The notes beneath the pieces are model-generated. The model saw nothing but the letters and a program-made list of their open reading frames with translations, ran no database searches and was not told the DNA's origin. Below are positions 19,021 through 29,416 of a stretch of DNA of 64,000 nucleotides, piece by piece. The position numbers were made by a program, and so were the translations under genes. This DNA is from Streptomyces sp. SJL17-4 (lineage in GTDB: Bacteria; Actinomycetota; Actinomycetes; Streptomycetales; Streptomycetaceae). The DNA lies in contig NZ_CP104578.1 of NCBI RefSeq assembly GCF_036826855.1, positions 6,692,501 through 6,756,500 on the forward strand. The letters are read 5' to 3'. Every line of letters starts with the position of its first letter. Positions within the stretch are counted from its first letter, which is position 1.

Positions 19021-20406
19021 TCAGGCGGCGGCCGGCGCGATGTTGTGGTTGAAGCGGAACACGTTGTCGGGGTCGTACGCGGCCTTGACGGCGGCGAGCC
19101 TGCGGTAGTTCTCCTCGCCGAACGAGGAGACGATCCGCTGCTCGCCCTCGGCGCCGACGAAGTTCAGGTACACGGTGTCGATCGACCACGGCCGCGCGTC
19201 GGCCCGCACATCCCGCACCCACTGGATCGCCTGCCCGTCCATCGCCGGGTCCTCCCAGGTCGCGAACGGGTGGACGGCCCAGGCCGCGGTGCGCCACGGC
19301 TGCGGATACGGCTCCGCCCCGGCCGCCACCGCGCCGCCCATCATGAACAGCACGTGCTGGATGGCCGCGGGCATCGGGATCGCCGCGCCGCGCTCGCAGA
19401 ACACGTCGACGGCCTCGTCGGGGAAGCCGTTCAGGTACTCGGCCGACCAGTAGTTCCGCAGTCCCGGCGGATCGTCGAGCATGGACTGCAGCTCCGTGTA
19501 CGGGAGGTCCGCGACGACCTCGATCACCGGCTTGAGCGCGAACAGCGGCGCCGCCAGCTCCCGCAGCTCGTCGACCGGACCGGCGTACGTGAACAGCGTC
19601 CCGCAGACCAGCCTGCCGACCAGGTCCGGCGGGACGAACGGCTCGGGCGGCGCCGGCATGTAGATCGCCCCGCCGCCCACCTCGTCCGGCGCGGTCTCGG
19701 AGACGTCCCGGAAGGTGCGTACCACCTCGGGCGCGTCGGCGGGCAGGAAGAACAGCATCACGATGCTCATCCGCGGCAGTTCGTGCAGCCGCAGGGTCAG
19801 CGAGGTCGCCACCCCGAAGTTGCCACCGCCGCCGTGCAGCGCCCAGAACAGGTCCGGGTGCTCCTCCGCGTCCGTATGGACGTGCTTTCCCTCGGCCGTG
19901 ATCAGGTCGGCGGCCAGCAGGTTGTCGCTGGCGAGTCCGAACTTCCGCTCCAGCCAGCCGGATCCGCCGCCCAGCGTGAAGCCGCCGACCCCGGTGGTGG
20001 ACACCCGCCCGCCGGTGGTCGCGACATGGAACGGCTGGCAGGCGTGGTCCATCTGCCCCATCGTCGTCCCGCCCCCGACCCGTACCGTCATGTCCTCCGG
20101 GTCCACCACGACCGTGTGCATCCGCCGCAGGTCGACCACGAGCGAGCCGTCGATCACGGAGGTCCCGGCGACGCTGTGGCCACCGCCGCGCACCGCGATG
20201 GGGAGGTCGCACGCGCGGCCGAAGAGGATCGCGTTGGACACGTCCGCCTGGCTCTCGCACTGGGCGATCACCGAGGGACGGTGGTCGATCATGCCGTTGT
20301 GGAGGGCGCGGGCCGCGGCGTAGCCCGGATCACCGGGGACGATCACCTGCCCGGCCAGGTCCTCGACCAGCCCGGACAGAGCGCTTTCCGAGATGTGGGG
20401 ACCCAT
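19021..20406 (-). CDS. FAD-binding oxidoreductase (BBE/VAO type)
   Basis: 461 aa. The PCMH FAD domain shows VRGGGHSVAGTSV, whose His is the usual 8-alpha-histidyl attachment point, and TTGVGGFTLGGGSGWL. The C-terminal berberine-bridge segment is NYRRLAAVKAAYDPDNVFRF. At the position where bicovalent members have Cys (G-x-C before the VGVGG loop) this protein reads GGRVS, so only one covalent flavin link is expected. The start is ATG 20406, with a run of G just upstream. It ends 19 bp from the convergent amine oxidase. Substrate unknown; many relatives oxidise sugars or plant-type secondary metabolites. Confidence 0.88.
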   Translation of the reverse strand: MGPHISESALSGLVEDLAGQVIVPGDPGYAAARALHNGMIDHRPSVIAQCESQADVSNAILFGRACDLPIAVRGGGHSVAGTSVIDGSLVVDLRRMHTVVVDPEDMTVRVGGGTTMGQMDHACQPFHVATTGGRVSTTGVGGFTLGGGSGWLERKFGLASDNLLAADLITAEGKHVHTDAEEHPDLFWALHGGGGNFGVATSLTLRLHELPRMSIVMLFFLPADAPEVVRTFRDVSETAPDEVGGGAIYMPAPPEPFVPPDLVGRLVCGTLFTYAGPVDELRELAAPLFALKPVIEVVADLPYTELQSMLDDPPGLRNYWSAEYLNGFPDEAVDVFCERGAAIPMPAAIQHVLFMMGGAVAAGAEPYPQPWRTAAWAVHPFATWEDPAMDGQAIQWVRDVRADARPWSIDTVYLNFVGAEGEQRIVSSFGEENYRRLAAVKAAYDPDNVFRFNHNIAPAAA

Positions 20407-20481
20407 GGGAGCCCCCCTTTCACATGGGGGACGGGACCTTCTCATCGTAGGTCCGGGTACCGTCCCCCGCGCGGGCCCGCC

Positions 20482-22293
20482 TCAGCCGCCGTACGCCCCG
20501 CTCGCCGTCAGTCGCAGTGCCGTGTCGATCAGGGGCACGTGGCTGAAGGCCTGCGGGAAGTTGCCGACCTGCCGCTGGAGCCTCGGGTCCCACTCCTCGG
20601 CGAGCAGCCCCAGGTCGTTGCGGAGCGCCAGCAGCCGCTCGAAGAGCGAGCGTGCCTCGTCCACCCGGCCGATCATGGCCAGGTCGTCGGCCAGCCAGAA
20701 GGAGCAGGCCAGGAACGCGCCCTCGTCGCCCTCCAGGCCGTCGACGCCGGCCTCCTCGCCGGAGGTCGGGTAGCGGAGCACGAAACCGTCCTCCGTGGAC
20801 AGCTCGCGCTGGATCGCCTCGATCGTGCCGATGACCCGCTTGTCGTCCGGCGGCAGGAAGCCCATCTGCGGGATCAGCAGCAGCGAGGCGTCCAGCTCCT
20901 TGGAGCCGTACGACTGCGTGAAGGTGTTCCGCTCGGGGTCGTAGCCCTTCTCGCAGACGTCCCGGTGGATCTCGTCGCGCAGCGCGTGCCAGCGCTCCAG
21001 CGGGCCGTCGGCGTCCCCGGACTCGATGAGCTTGATCGTGCGGTCGACGGCCACCCACGCCATCACCTTGGAGTGGACGAAGTGCCGGCGCGGGCCGCGG
21101 ACCTCCCAGATGCCCTCGTCGGGCTGGTCCCAGTGCTTCTCCAGGTAGTTGATCAGCTTGATCTGGAGGAGCGAGGCGTAGTCGTTGCGGGACAGGCCCG
21201 TCATGTGCGCGAGGTGGAGGGCCTCGGTGACCTCGCCGTAGACGTCCAGCTGGAGCTGGTTGGCGGCGCCGTTGCCGACCCGGACCGGGCCGGAGTTCTC
21301 GTACCCCGGGAGCCAGTCGAGCTCCGCCTCGCCGAGCTCCCGCTCGCCGGCGATGCCGTACATGATCTGCAGGTTCTCCGGGTCGCCGGCGACCGCGCGG
21401 AGCAGCCAGTCCCGCCAGGCGCGGGCCTCCTCGCGGTAGCCGGTGCGCAGCATGGAGGAGAGCGTGATCGCCGCGTCGCGCAGCCAGGTGTAGCGGTAGT
21501 CCCAGTTGCGGACGCCGCCGATCTCCTCGGGCAGCGAGGTGGTCGGCGCGGCCACGATCCCGCCGGTCGGCGCGTACGTCAGCGCCTTGAGGGTGATCAG
21601 GGAGCGGATCACGGCCTCGCGGTAGGGGCCGTGGTACGTGCAGTGCTCGACCCACTCGCGCCAGAAGTCGGCGGTCGCCTCCAGGGAGCCCTCGGGGTCC
21701 GGAAGCGCCGGCGGCTCCTTGTGGGAGGGCTGCCAGGAGAGCGTGAACGTGATCCGGTCGCCGGGGTTCACGGTGAAGTCGGAGTACGTCGTGAGGTCCT
21801 TGCCGTGGGTCTCGGCATCGGTGTCCAGCCACACCGAGTCCGGTCCGGCGACGGCGACCGTACGGTCACCGACCTTGTGGACCCACGGCACGATCCGGCC
21901 GTAGCTGAACCGCATCCGCAGCGAGGAGCGCATCCGGACCCGGCCGGAGACGCCCTCCACGATCCGGATCAGCTGCGGGGCGCCGTCGCGCGGCGGCATG
22001 AAGTCGGTCACCCGGACCGTGCCGCGCGGCGTGTCCCACTCGGACTCCAGGATCAGCGAGTCGCCCCGGTAGCGACGCCGGTCGGCCGGCGCCGGCTCGG
22101 CGTCGTCGGGAGTGGCCGGGCCCACCCGCCAGAATCCGTGTTCCTCGGTGCCGAGCAGCCCGGCGAAGATCGCGTGGGAGTCGAATCGGGGGAGACACAG
22201 CCAGTCGACGCTGCCGTCGCGGCAGACCAGGGCGGCGGTCTGCATGTCTCCGATGAGTGCGTAATCCTCGATGCGCCCGGCCACGTGCTTCAC
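20482..22293 (-). CDS. glycoside hydrolase family 15 protein (glucoamylase/trehalase-like)
   Basis: 603 aa. The N-terminal segment IEDYALIGDMQTAALVCRDG, with WLCLPRFDS soon after, and the (alpha/alpha)6-barrel motif YRYTWLRDAAITLSSMLRTG are characteristic of cytoplasmic actinobacterial GH15 enzymes. Mycobacterial members of this group act as trehalases, so hydrolysis of trehalose or a related alpha-glucoside is the leading guess. No signal peptide. ATG start at the edge of a 584-bp divergent intergenic region shared with pyrG. Confidence 0.88.
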   Translation of the reverse strand: MKHVAGRIEDYALIGDMQTAALVCRDGSVDWLCLPRFDSHAIFAGLLGTEEHGFWRVGPATPDDAEPAPADRRRYRGDSLILESEWDTPRGTVRVTDFMPPRDGAPQLIRIVEGVSGRVRMRSSLRMRFSYGRIVPWVHKVGDRTVAVAGPDSVWLDTDAETHGKDLTTYSDFTVNPGDRITFTLSWQPSHKEPPALPDPEGSLEATADFWREWVEHCTYHGPYREAVIRSLITLKALTYAPTGGIVAAPTTSLPEEIGGVRNWDYRYTWLRDAAITLSSMLRTGYREEARAWRDWLLRAVAGDPENLQIMYGIAGERELGEAELDWLPGYENSGPVRVGNGAANQLQLDVYGEVTEALHLAHMTGLSRNDYASLLQIKLINYLEKHWDQPDEGIWEVRGPRRHFVHSKVMAWVAVDRTIKLIESGDADGPLERWHALRDEIHRDVCEKGYDPERNTFTQSYGSKELDASLLLIPQMGFLPPDDKRVIGTIEAIQRELSTEDGFVLRYPTSGEEAGVDGLEGDEGAFLACSFWLADDLAMIGRVDEARSLFERLLALRNDLGLLAEEWDPRLQRQVGNFPQAFSHVPLIDTALRLTASGAYGG

Positions 22294-22877
22294 TCCAGTC
22301 GAACGGCCACGTCCGCCCCGCGGGGCGCTTGCTCAGATGCGCCGGCTGCGTGTCAGCCGGGTCTGTGTGTGTCAGCGGTCAAGAGATCTCGGTCCGGTGT
22401 GAGGGGTCCCCCTGCGGTCAGCCCTGGGGGAGGGCGGGGTGGTGCCGCGGGCCGGCCGGCTCGGCGGGCACTGTCCGAGCAGGATACGTCGCACGCCGGT
22501 GACCCGGTGATCACGCCGGTGACGGCGTTGCTCCGATCGGGTGAACGGGTCCCGTTCTCCGGTGAAAGGTCCGTCCGTCGCAGGTGAGAGAACCTCCCTT
22601 CGCGCAGTGGGAGGCCGTTCCCCCCGTTCCGCGGGGGTCCTTCCCCCGTTCGCCGGGAGGCCCCGTCCGCCCTCGCGTCGCCGTCCGTGAACACCCGACT
22701 GCCGCGTGTGGCCGGAAGCGGTCTCCCGATGTCGCTGATACCCTGGTACCCCGTGGACCGGTGGGAAACGGCGACAGCCGAGGACCCCGAAACCGCAGCG
22801 ACGGCACCCCCCGATTCTTCCGGAGGGGACGCCGGTACGCACCTCCAGAACGCGACCACGGGAGCCCCCTCTTGGCG
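22294..22877. other. 584-bp intergenic region between GH15 gene and pyrG
   Basis: No convincing gene. Visible structure: an exact 12-bp direct repeat CACGCCGGTGAC at 22492-22503 and 22512-22523 (20 bp apart); GGGAGGCC twice around 22610 and 22655, flanking runs of C and G; and an extended -10-like TGATACCCT at 22736-22744. The long frames crossing it on both strands have the composition of shadows. Confidence 0.6.
22736..22744 (+). promoter_or_regulatory. possible extended -10 promoter element of pyrG
   Basis: TGATACCCT fits TGN-TANNNT. It lies 133 bp before the pyrG ATG, and I see no good -35 hexamer, so this is a candidate only. Confidence 0.35.
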
Positions 22878-24536
<1,659 letters not shown>

Positions 24537-24554
24537 TCGCCGGGCGTTAACGTT

Positions 24555-24594
24555 GCCGGGGTACGGGTCCTGACGGACCTGTACCCCGGCTTTC
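24555..24594 (+). terminator. terminator after pyrG
   Basis: 16-bp stem (24555-24570 with 24575-24590, one G-T pair), TGAC loop, then TTTC. It separates pyrG from the Nudix gene. Confidence 0.88.
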
Positions 24595-24625
24595 GTATGT
24601 GGTTCGTATGTGGGAGGACGTTCAC

Positions 24626-25258
24626 ATGGAGTTGCAGGACACCCCGGAGGAGTGGCGGGTCGTCGCGACGACGACCCCGTTCCAGGGAAACAAGACGAGT
24701 GTCCGCACGGACGACGTGGTCATGCCGGACGGCACGGTCGCGCGCCGCGACTACCAGGTCCACCCCGGCTCGGTGGCCGTCCTGGCCCTCGACGACCAGG
24801 ACCGGGTCCTGCTGCTGAAGCAGTACCGGCACCCGGTGCGGCAGAAGCTCTGGGAGATCCCGGCGGGACTCCTCGACGTGCCCGGTGAGAACCCGCTGCA
24901 CGCCGCCCAGCGCGAGCTGTACGAGGAGGCGCACGTCAAGGCCGAGGACTGGCGGGTCCTGACCGACGTCTACACGACTCCGGGCGGCTGCGACGAGGCC
25001 GTACGGATCTTCCTCGCGCGCGGGCTCTCCGAGGCGGAGGGGGTGCGGTACGAGGTCTCCGACGAGGAGTCGGACATGGAGCTGGCGCGGGTGCCGCTGG
25101 GGGAGCTGGTGCGGGGGGTCCTGGCGGGGGAGCTGCACAACAACTGCCTGGTGGTGGGGGTGCTGTCGCTTGCGGCGGTGCGGGCGGGTGGGGGCGGGGG
25201 GCTGGAGTCGCTCCGCCCGGCGAACGCGCCCTGGCCGGCCCGCCCCTTCGAGGCGTAG
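24626..25258 (+). CDS. Nudix hydrolase, ADP-ribose pyrophosphatase type
   Basis: 210 aa. The Nudix box region is PAGLLDVPGENPLHAAQREL followed by YEEAHV; REL-EE catalytic residues are present, and the usual Gly before the last hydrophobic residue is Ala-His here. The upstream QYRHPVRQKLWEIPAG and downstream YTTPGGCDE match ADP-ribose pyrophosphatases, which split ADP-ribose to AMP and ribose 5-phosphate. ATG 24626 has GGGAGGA 7 nt upstream. The C-terminus (last ~25 residues) is Gly/Pro-rich and poorly conserved-looking. Confidence 0.88.
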   Translation: MELQDTPEEWRVVATTTPFQGNKTSVRTDDVVMPDGTVARRDYQVHPGSVAVLALDDQDRVLLLKQYRHPVRQKLWEIPAGLLDVPGENPLHAAQRELYEEAHVKAEDWRVLTDVYTTPGGCDEAVRIFLARGLSEAEGVRYEVSDEESDMELARVPLGELVRGVLAGELHNNCLVVGVLSLAAVRAGGGGGLESLRPANAPWPARPFEA

Positions 25259-25386
25259 CCCCTCCGGGGGCCTGCGGGCGTGGCTCCCGGGCCCCTGCGG
25301 GCCGAGGCCCCGGGCCTGTGCGGGGGTGGCCCCGGGCCCGTGTGGGCGGTGCGCCTCGCGTGCCCGCGCTCGTCGCACCACCGCCC
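25259..25386. other. GC-rich intergenic segment with CCCGGGCC repeats
   Basis: Three loose copies of a unit of about 24 bp around CCCGGGCC (near 25286, 25309 and 25331) lead into the palindromic element that follows. No gene seen. Confidence 0.55.
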
Positions 25387-25616
25387 GTGTGGGCAATCGT
25401 CCCGCAGAGCGGTGGGGGTCCCCCGGACGGAGTCTGGGGGAGGGTGGGCACACGGGACGGCGCCCTCTGGCGGCGCCTCCGCCCCTTGTGCCCGGGCCCG
25501 CACCCGACTGTGCGCCGCACCTGTGGTGCGGGTTCAGGCGCGGGAGCCTAGGCCCGGCAGGGGGCGCCGTTCCGTTGTGCCCACCCGTTCCGCCCTGCGG
25601 AACGATTGCCCACAAC
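25387..25616. repeat. nested-palindrome intergenic element, copy A
   Basis: A 230-bp non-coding unit with three nested inverted repeats. Outer arms 25388-25412 and 25590-25614 are complementary over 25 bp with 2 mismatches (TGTGGGCAATCGT core). Middle arms are GTGGGCACACGGGACGGCG at 25444 and its near-complement ending at 25584. Inner arms CCGCACC/GGTGCGG flank a loop near 25504-25523. A second copy (B) lies at 43669. No reading frame of protein-like composition and no transposase are present, so this is MITE-like or a structured RNA/DNA element. Confidence 0.85.
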
Positions 25617-25673
25617 GCGCCCCTGGGGGTCCCCCGGACGGACTCCGGGGGAGGAACGATTGCCCATAACGGG
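25617..25673. repeat. partial extra unit of the nested-palindrome element
   Basis: Repeats the right end of copy A: GGGGGTCCCCCGGACGGACT at 25625 and GGAACGATTGCCCATAAC at 25653-25670, a second right terminus 57 bp after the first. Confidence 0.8.
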
Positions 25674-25826
25674 CGGGGTAGTGGTGTGAACATCCGCTGA
25701 TCCGATCGGGGGACGTGTTCGTCGTGCTCCGCCAGGTCCGGTACACGCCCTGAACTACGCTCGGGATCGCCCGTGCGGAGCCCCCCGCGGGATCGGCTCG
25801 TGCGCAGGTGGACGGGAGCGTGGCCC
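25674..25826. other. leader region of the STAND/TPR gene
   Basis: 153 bp between the repeat element and the chosen GTG start. Nothing beyond ordinary GC-rich spacer and a Shine-Dalgarno GGGAG at 25814 could be supported. Confidence 0.5.
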
Positions 25827-27812
25827 GTGACGGATCAGGCGGTGGCGGCGGCCGGCAGCCGGCAGTTCTTCGGCCGGCAGCGGGAGTTGAAGGCCCTGCG
25901 CGCCGACATCGAGCGGACCGGCCTCGACACCCTGACCGGCCGCAAGGCACCCCGCGCCCGCGTCCTCCTCATCGCCGGAAAGCCCGGCTCCGGGCGGACC
26001 GCGCTCGCCGAGGAACTCGCCGCCGGACTCACCGACCAGTACCCCGACGGGATCTTCCGCGCCCGGCTCACCGAGCCCGGCGGCGCCCCCGTTTCCACCG
26101 CCCGGGCCGCCCAGGAACTCCTCGCCGCGCTCGGGGTCACCGAGCCCCCCGGCGCCGCCGAGGACGAGCTGACCGAACTGGTCCGCGCGGCGCTCGGCGA
26201 GCGCCGGGCCGTCCTCGTCCTCGACGACGCCGTCGACGCCGAGCACGCCGATCCGCTCATCCCCGACAACCCCGATTCACTGGTGATCGGCGTCGCCCGC
26301 GGACCGCTCACCGGCATCCCCGACGTACGGCCCTGCACCCTCGGCGGGCTCGACCCCAAGTCGGCCATCGAGCTGCTCACCGCCTTCACCGGCTCCGTAC
26401 GCATCACGGTCGATCCGCAGGCCGCCGAGACGCTCGTCGAGGAGTGCGGCGGGCTGCCCGCCGCGGTCGTGCTGGCCGGCGGCTGGCTCTCCACCAGGCC
26501 CAAGGCCTCCGTCGCCGACCTCGCCAAGCGGCTCCGTGCGCTCAGTGGCGATCCGCTGACCCGTGCCTTCTCGCTCGCCCACGAGGCGCTGCCCGCGACC
26601 GCCGCCCGGATACTGCGATACCTCTCCCTCGCCCCCCTCGGCCGGGCCGACGCCCACATCGCCTCCGCCCTGGCCGGCTGCTCCGTCTCGGCCGCGGCCA
26701 CCACGCTCGCCGACTTCGCCGCCCTGGGGCTCCTCGAAGGCGGCGAGGACGGGCAGTACGAGGTCCCCGGCCATCTCGTCCCCCTCCTTCGCGCTCAGCT
26801 GGAGGAGCGCGACCGGCCCGCCGAGGTGCAGCTCGCCCGGGCCCGGATGCTGGAGCGGACCGTACGGCTCCTCCAGTCCTGCCGTGCGGTCACCGAACCC
26901 GAGGGCTCGCCGGCCCGCCGGAAGCTGGCCGGCCTGCCGCGCGCCCTGCGCTTCCCCACCGCCGCCGCAGGGGCCGACTGGCTGCGCTCCCGGGAGCCCT
27001 TCCTGCTGGCCTCCGCCCGGCTCGCCGTCGCCGACGGGGAGCTCGACACCCTCGCCCGCCGGCTCGTCGCCTCCCTGGTCAGGGCGCTCGCCGCGCACCG
27101 GGGGGCCGAGGCGGCCGCGCCCCAGCTGTACGGGCTGCACCAGCTGGTCCTGGACGTGGCCGAGCGGCGAGGGCTGCACCGTGAGCGGGCCGCCGCCCTG
27201 CTGAACCTGGCCGATCTCGACGCCCGCACCGGCAGGACGAAGGACGCTCTGCTGCGATATCGGTCGGCTTTGGATGCCGGACGCGCAGCAAATGACCCGT
27301 ACGCGACCGGTCGCGCAATGGAATCCGTAGGTGGCTCCTATCAGGAGCTGGGGGACTGGCAGCGGGCCGGCGACTGGTACGGGCGGGCGCTCGCGCAGCG
27401 CCTCGCCCGGGACGAGCGGGCGGATCAGGCCAGGCTGTACGCCCGCCTGGGCGCCGTACAGACCTACGCGGGCCGGTACGGCGAGGCCCTGCGGAACTGG
27501 CGGGCCGCCGCGTCCGGCTACCGACGACTCGACGATCTCCCCGGCTACGCACGGGCGTTGAGCGAGGCCGCCCGGGTCCAGGAGTACGCGGGACGGCCCG
27601 AGGAATCCCTCCGGACCTGCGAGGAGGCGGTGGAGTGGGCCCGGCGCGCCCAGGACAAGCGGCTCCAGGCCGCGCTCCAGCTGCGGCTCGCCGACACCCT
27701 CGACCGGCTCGGCGACCCGGCCGCGGCCGGGCTGCACAGGGCCGCGGCCGAAAGACTGCTGGAAACGGAATCCTCTGCCTACGAAATCCGCAGTGGGTCG
27801 ATCGAAGATTAG
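25827..27812 (+). CDS. STAND-type ATPase (NB-ARC-like) with TPR repeats
   Basis: 661 aa. An N-terminal nucleotide-binding domain has P-loop AGKPGSGRTALAEE, Walker B-like AVLVLDDAVDAEH and a GLPL-like CGGLPAAVVLAGG. A winged-helix-like region (ALPATAARILRYLSLAPLG) and a tetratricopeptide C-terminus (EERADQARLYARLGAVQTYA type helices, residues ~440-650) follow. The Walker A lysine is replaced by Arg. Such proteins are signalling scaffolds or regulators; no DNA-binding domain is visible. The start is GTG 25827 with GGGAG 8 nt upstream; GTG 25773 is an alternative. Specific role unknown. Confidence 0.85.
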   Translation: MTDQAVAAAGSRQFFGRQRELKALRADIERTGLDTLTGRKAPRARVLLIAGKPGSGRTALAEELAAGLTDQYPDGIFRARLTEPGGAPVSTARAAQELLAALGVTEPPGAAEDELTELVRAALGERRAVLVLDDAVDAEHADPLIPDNPDSLVIGVARGPLTGIPDVRPCTLGGLDPKSAIELLTAFTGSVRITVDPQAAETLVEECGGLPAAVVLAGGWLSTRPKASVADLAKRLRALSGDPLTRAFSLAHEALPATAARILRYLSLAPLGRADAHIASALAGCSVSAAATTLADFAALGLLEGGEDGQYEVPGHLVPLLRAQLEERDRPAEVQLARARMLERTVRLLQSCRAVTEPEGSPARRKLAGLPRALRFPTAAAGADWLRSREPFLLASARLAVADGELDTLARRLVASLVRALAAHRGAEAAAPQLYGLHQLVLDVAERRGLHRERAAALLNLADLDARTGRTKDALLRYRSALDAGRAANDPYATGRAMESVGGSYQELGDWQRAGDWYGRALAQRLARDERADQARLYARLGAVQTYAGRYGEALRNWRAAASGYRRLDDLPGYARALSEAARVQEYAGRPEESLRTCEEAVEWARRAQDKRLQAALQLRLADTLDRLGDPAAAGLHRAAAERLLETESSAYEIRSGSIED

Positions 27813-27854
27813 TACTTTGAAAGGCTAGACAGCGGGAACTCCTTCATTAGACTG

Positions 27855-27894
27855 GGTGCGCCGCGTTCGAACGTGGTCTGCCCCGGTGCGCCGC
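27855..27894. repeat. 10-bp direct repeat upstream of ald
   Basis: GGTGCGCCGC occurs at 27855-27864 and 27885-27894, 30 bp apart (about three helical turns), with the palindrome CGTTCGAACG between them at 27864-27873. A possible operator pair for ald. Confidence 0.45.
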
Positions 27895-27959
27895 AATGCA
27901 TCCGGGTATGTATCGCAGTGCCCCATGTATCCCCCCTGATTCAAGGACCGTGATCGACG

Positions 27960-29075
27960 ATGAAGGTCGGCATCCCCCGCGAGGTCAAGAACAACGAGTT
28001 CCGCGTGGCCATCACCCCTGCCGGTGTCCACGAGCTCGTCCGCCACGGCCACCAGGTCTTCGTCGAGCAGAACGCCGGTGTCGGCTCCTCGATCACGGAC
28101 GAGGAGTACGTCGCCGCCGGCGCCGAGATCCTCCCCACCGCCGACGAGGTCTGGGCCACGGCCGACCTGCTGCTCAAGGTCAAGGAGCCCATCGCGGAGG
28201 AGTACCACCGCCTCCGCAAGGACCAGACGCTCTTCACCTACCTGCACCTCGCCGCCTCCAAGGAGTGCACGGACGCGCTCCTGGCGTCCGGCACCACCGC
28301 CATCGCGTACGAGACCGTCGAGACCGCGAACCGCGCGCTCCCGCTGCTCGCCCCGATGTCCGAGGTCGCGGGCCGGCTGGCCCCGCAGGTCGGCGCCTAC
28401 CACCTGATGCGCTCGGTCGGCGGCCGCGGCGTCCTCCCCGGCGGCGTGCCCGGCACCCACGCCGGCGAGTGCGTCGTCATCGGCGGTGGCGTCTCCGGCT
28501 GGAACGCCACCCAGATCGCCGTCGGCATGGGCTTCCACGTGACCCTGCTCGACCGCGACATCAACAAGCTCCGCGAGGCCGACAAGATCTTCGGCACCAA
28601 GGTGAAGACGATCGTCTCCAACGCCTTCGAGCTGGAGAAGGCCGTCGTCGAGGCCGACCTCGTCATCGGCGCCGTCCTCATCCCGGGCGCCAAGGCCCCG
28701 AAGCTGGTCACCAACGAGCTCGTCGCCAAGATGAAGCCCGGAAGTGTCCTTGTCGACATTGCGATCGACCAGGGCGGCTGCTTCGAGGACTCGCACGCGA
28801 CCACCCACGCCGAGCCGACCTTCCAGGTCCACAACTCGGTCTTCTACTGCGTCGCCAACATGCCCGGCGCGGTCCCGAACACCTCCACCTACGCCCTCAC
28901 CAACGCCACGCTGCCCTACATCGTGTCGCTGGCGAACAACGGCTGGGTCGAGGCGCTGCGCCGCGACGCCGCGCTCGGTCTGGGCCTCAACACCCATGAC
29001 GGCAAGGTGGTTTACAAGGAGGTCGCCGAGGCGCACGGCCTCGAGCACGTCGAGCTGAGCACCCTCCTGGGCTGA
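27960..29075 (+). CDS. ald: alanine dehydrogenase
   Basis: 371 aa, standard length. [20 protein letters not shown] at the N-terminus, [10 protein letters not shown] (substrate-binding Lys), LFTYLHLAA (catalytic His) and the NAD-binding [17 protein letters not shown] are all present. It interconverts L-alanine with pyruvate and ammonium. It stands alone after the STAND gene, with a 147-bp leader holding a direct repeat, and is closed by a terminator. Induction by alanine through an Lrp/AldR-type regulator is common in the family but cannot be confirmed here. Confidence 0.96.
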   Translation: MKVGIPREVKNNEFRVAITPAGVHELVRHGHQVFVEQNAGVGSSITDEEYVAAGAEILPTADEVWATADLLLKVKEPIAEEYHRLRKDQTLFTYLHLAASKECTDALLASGTTAIAYETVETANRALPLLAPMSEVAGRLAPQVGAYHLMRSVGGRGVLPGGVPGTHAGECVVIGGGVSGWNATQIAVGMGFHVTLLDRDINKLREADKIFGTKVKTIVSNAFELEKAVVEADLVIGAVLIPGAKAPKLVTNELVAKMKPGSVLVDIAIDQGGCFEDSHATTHAEPTFQVHNSVFYCVANMPGAVPNTSTYALTNATLPYIVSLANNGWVEALRRDAALGLGLNTHDGKVVYKEVAEAHGLEHVELSTLLG

Positions 29076-29119
29076 CCCTCGCGGCACCGCCGTCAACGCG
29101 TGCCGTCAATGCCACACAC

Positions 29120-29152
29120 CCGGCCGGACCTTGTTCGACAAGGTCCGGCCGG
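29120..29152. terminator. terminator after ald
   Basis: Perfect 15-bp stem (29120-29134 with 29138-29152), three-base loop TCG, no T tract, as is common in Streptomyces. Confidence 0.88.
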
Positions 29153-29416
29153 ACGCGTGTCCGGACCCGCCGGAACGTTCGGCCAACTCGCCTCGAACGT
29201 AACCCTTTAACCGTTTCGCACACCCCTGAAACGTGTGGATGCATGCCTGTGCACCCTTGACAGAGAGGTGTTCGGTTGCCGACACATCGGGCCGGGTCCG
29301 GCGGATTGTGTTGCTGCGGAGCGGTGACACGCCATAGAGTCGCCAACCGTCGGCATGGTGCCACGCTGACCTATCGATAAATGTTCCTGGTGACATCCAA
29401 GGAGGTAAGACGACTT
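29153..29416 (+). other. leader and promoter region of the parA-like operon
   Basis: 264 bp of lower G+C sequence without a gene. It contains the promoter candidate at 29311-29340 and an isolated consensus TTGACA at 29257-29262 without a matching -10. Confidence 0.55.
29311..29340 (+). promoter_or_regulatory. candidate SigA/HrdB-type promoter of the parA-scp operon
   Basis: TTGCTG at 29311-29316 and TAGAGT at 29335-29340, separated by 18 bp, 77 bp before the chosen start. Confidence 0.45.

Noticed and set aside
19045..22587. A 1180-codon open frame on the + strand across the BBE oxidoreductase and GH15 genes
   Set aside because: It is antisense to two well-conserved genes; composition is Arg/Gly/Pro/Val shadow of high-GC third positions, with no recognisable motif.
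25280..25669. Possible small proteins inside nested-palindrome element A
   Set aside because: Frames open in both directions read Gly/Pro/Arg-rich sequence set by the palindrome; copy B has indels relative to A that would change the frames.
27817..27853. Promoter for ald built from TTGAAA (27817) and TAGACT (27848)
   Set aside because: Spacing of 25 bp is too long for a standard sigma-70-type promoter.
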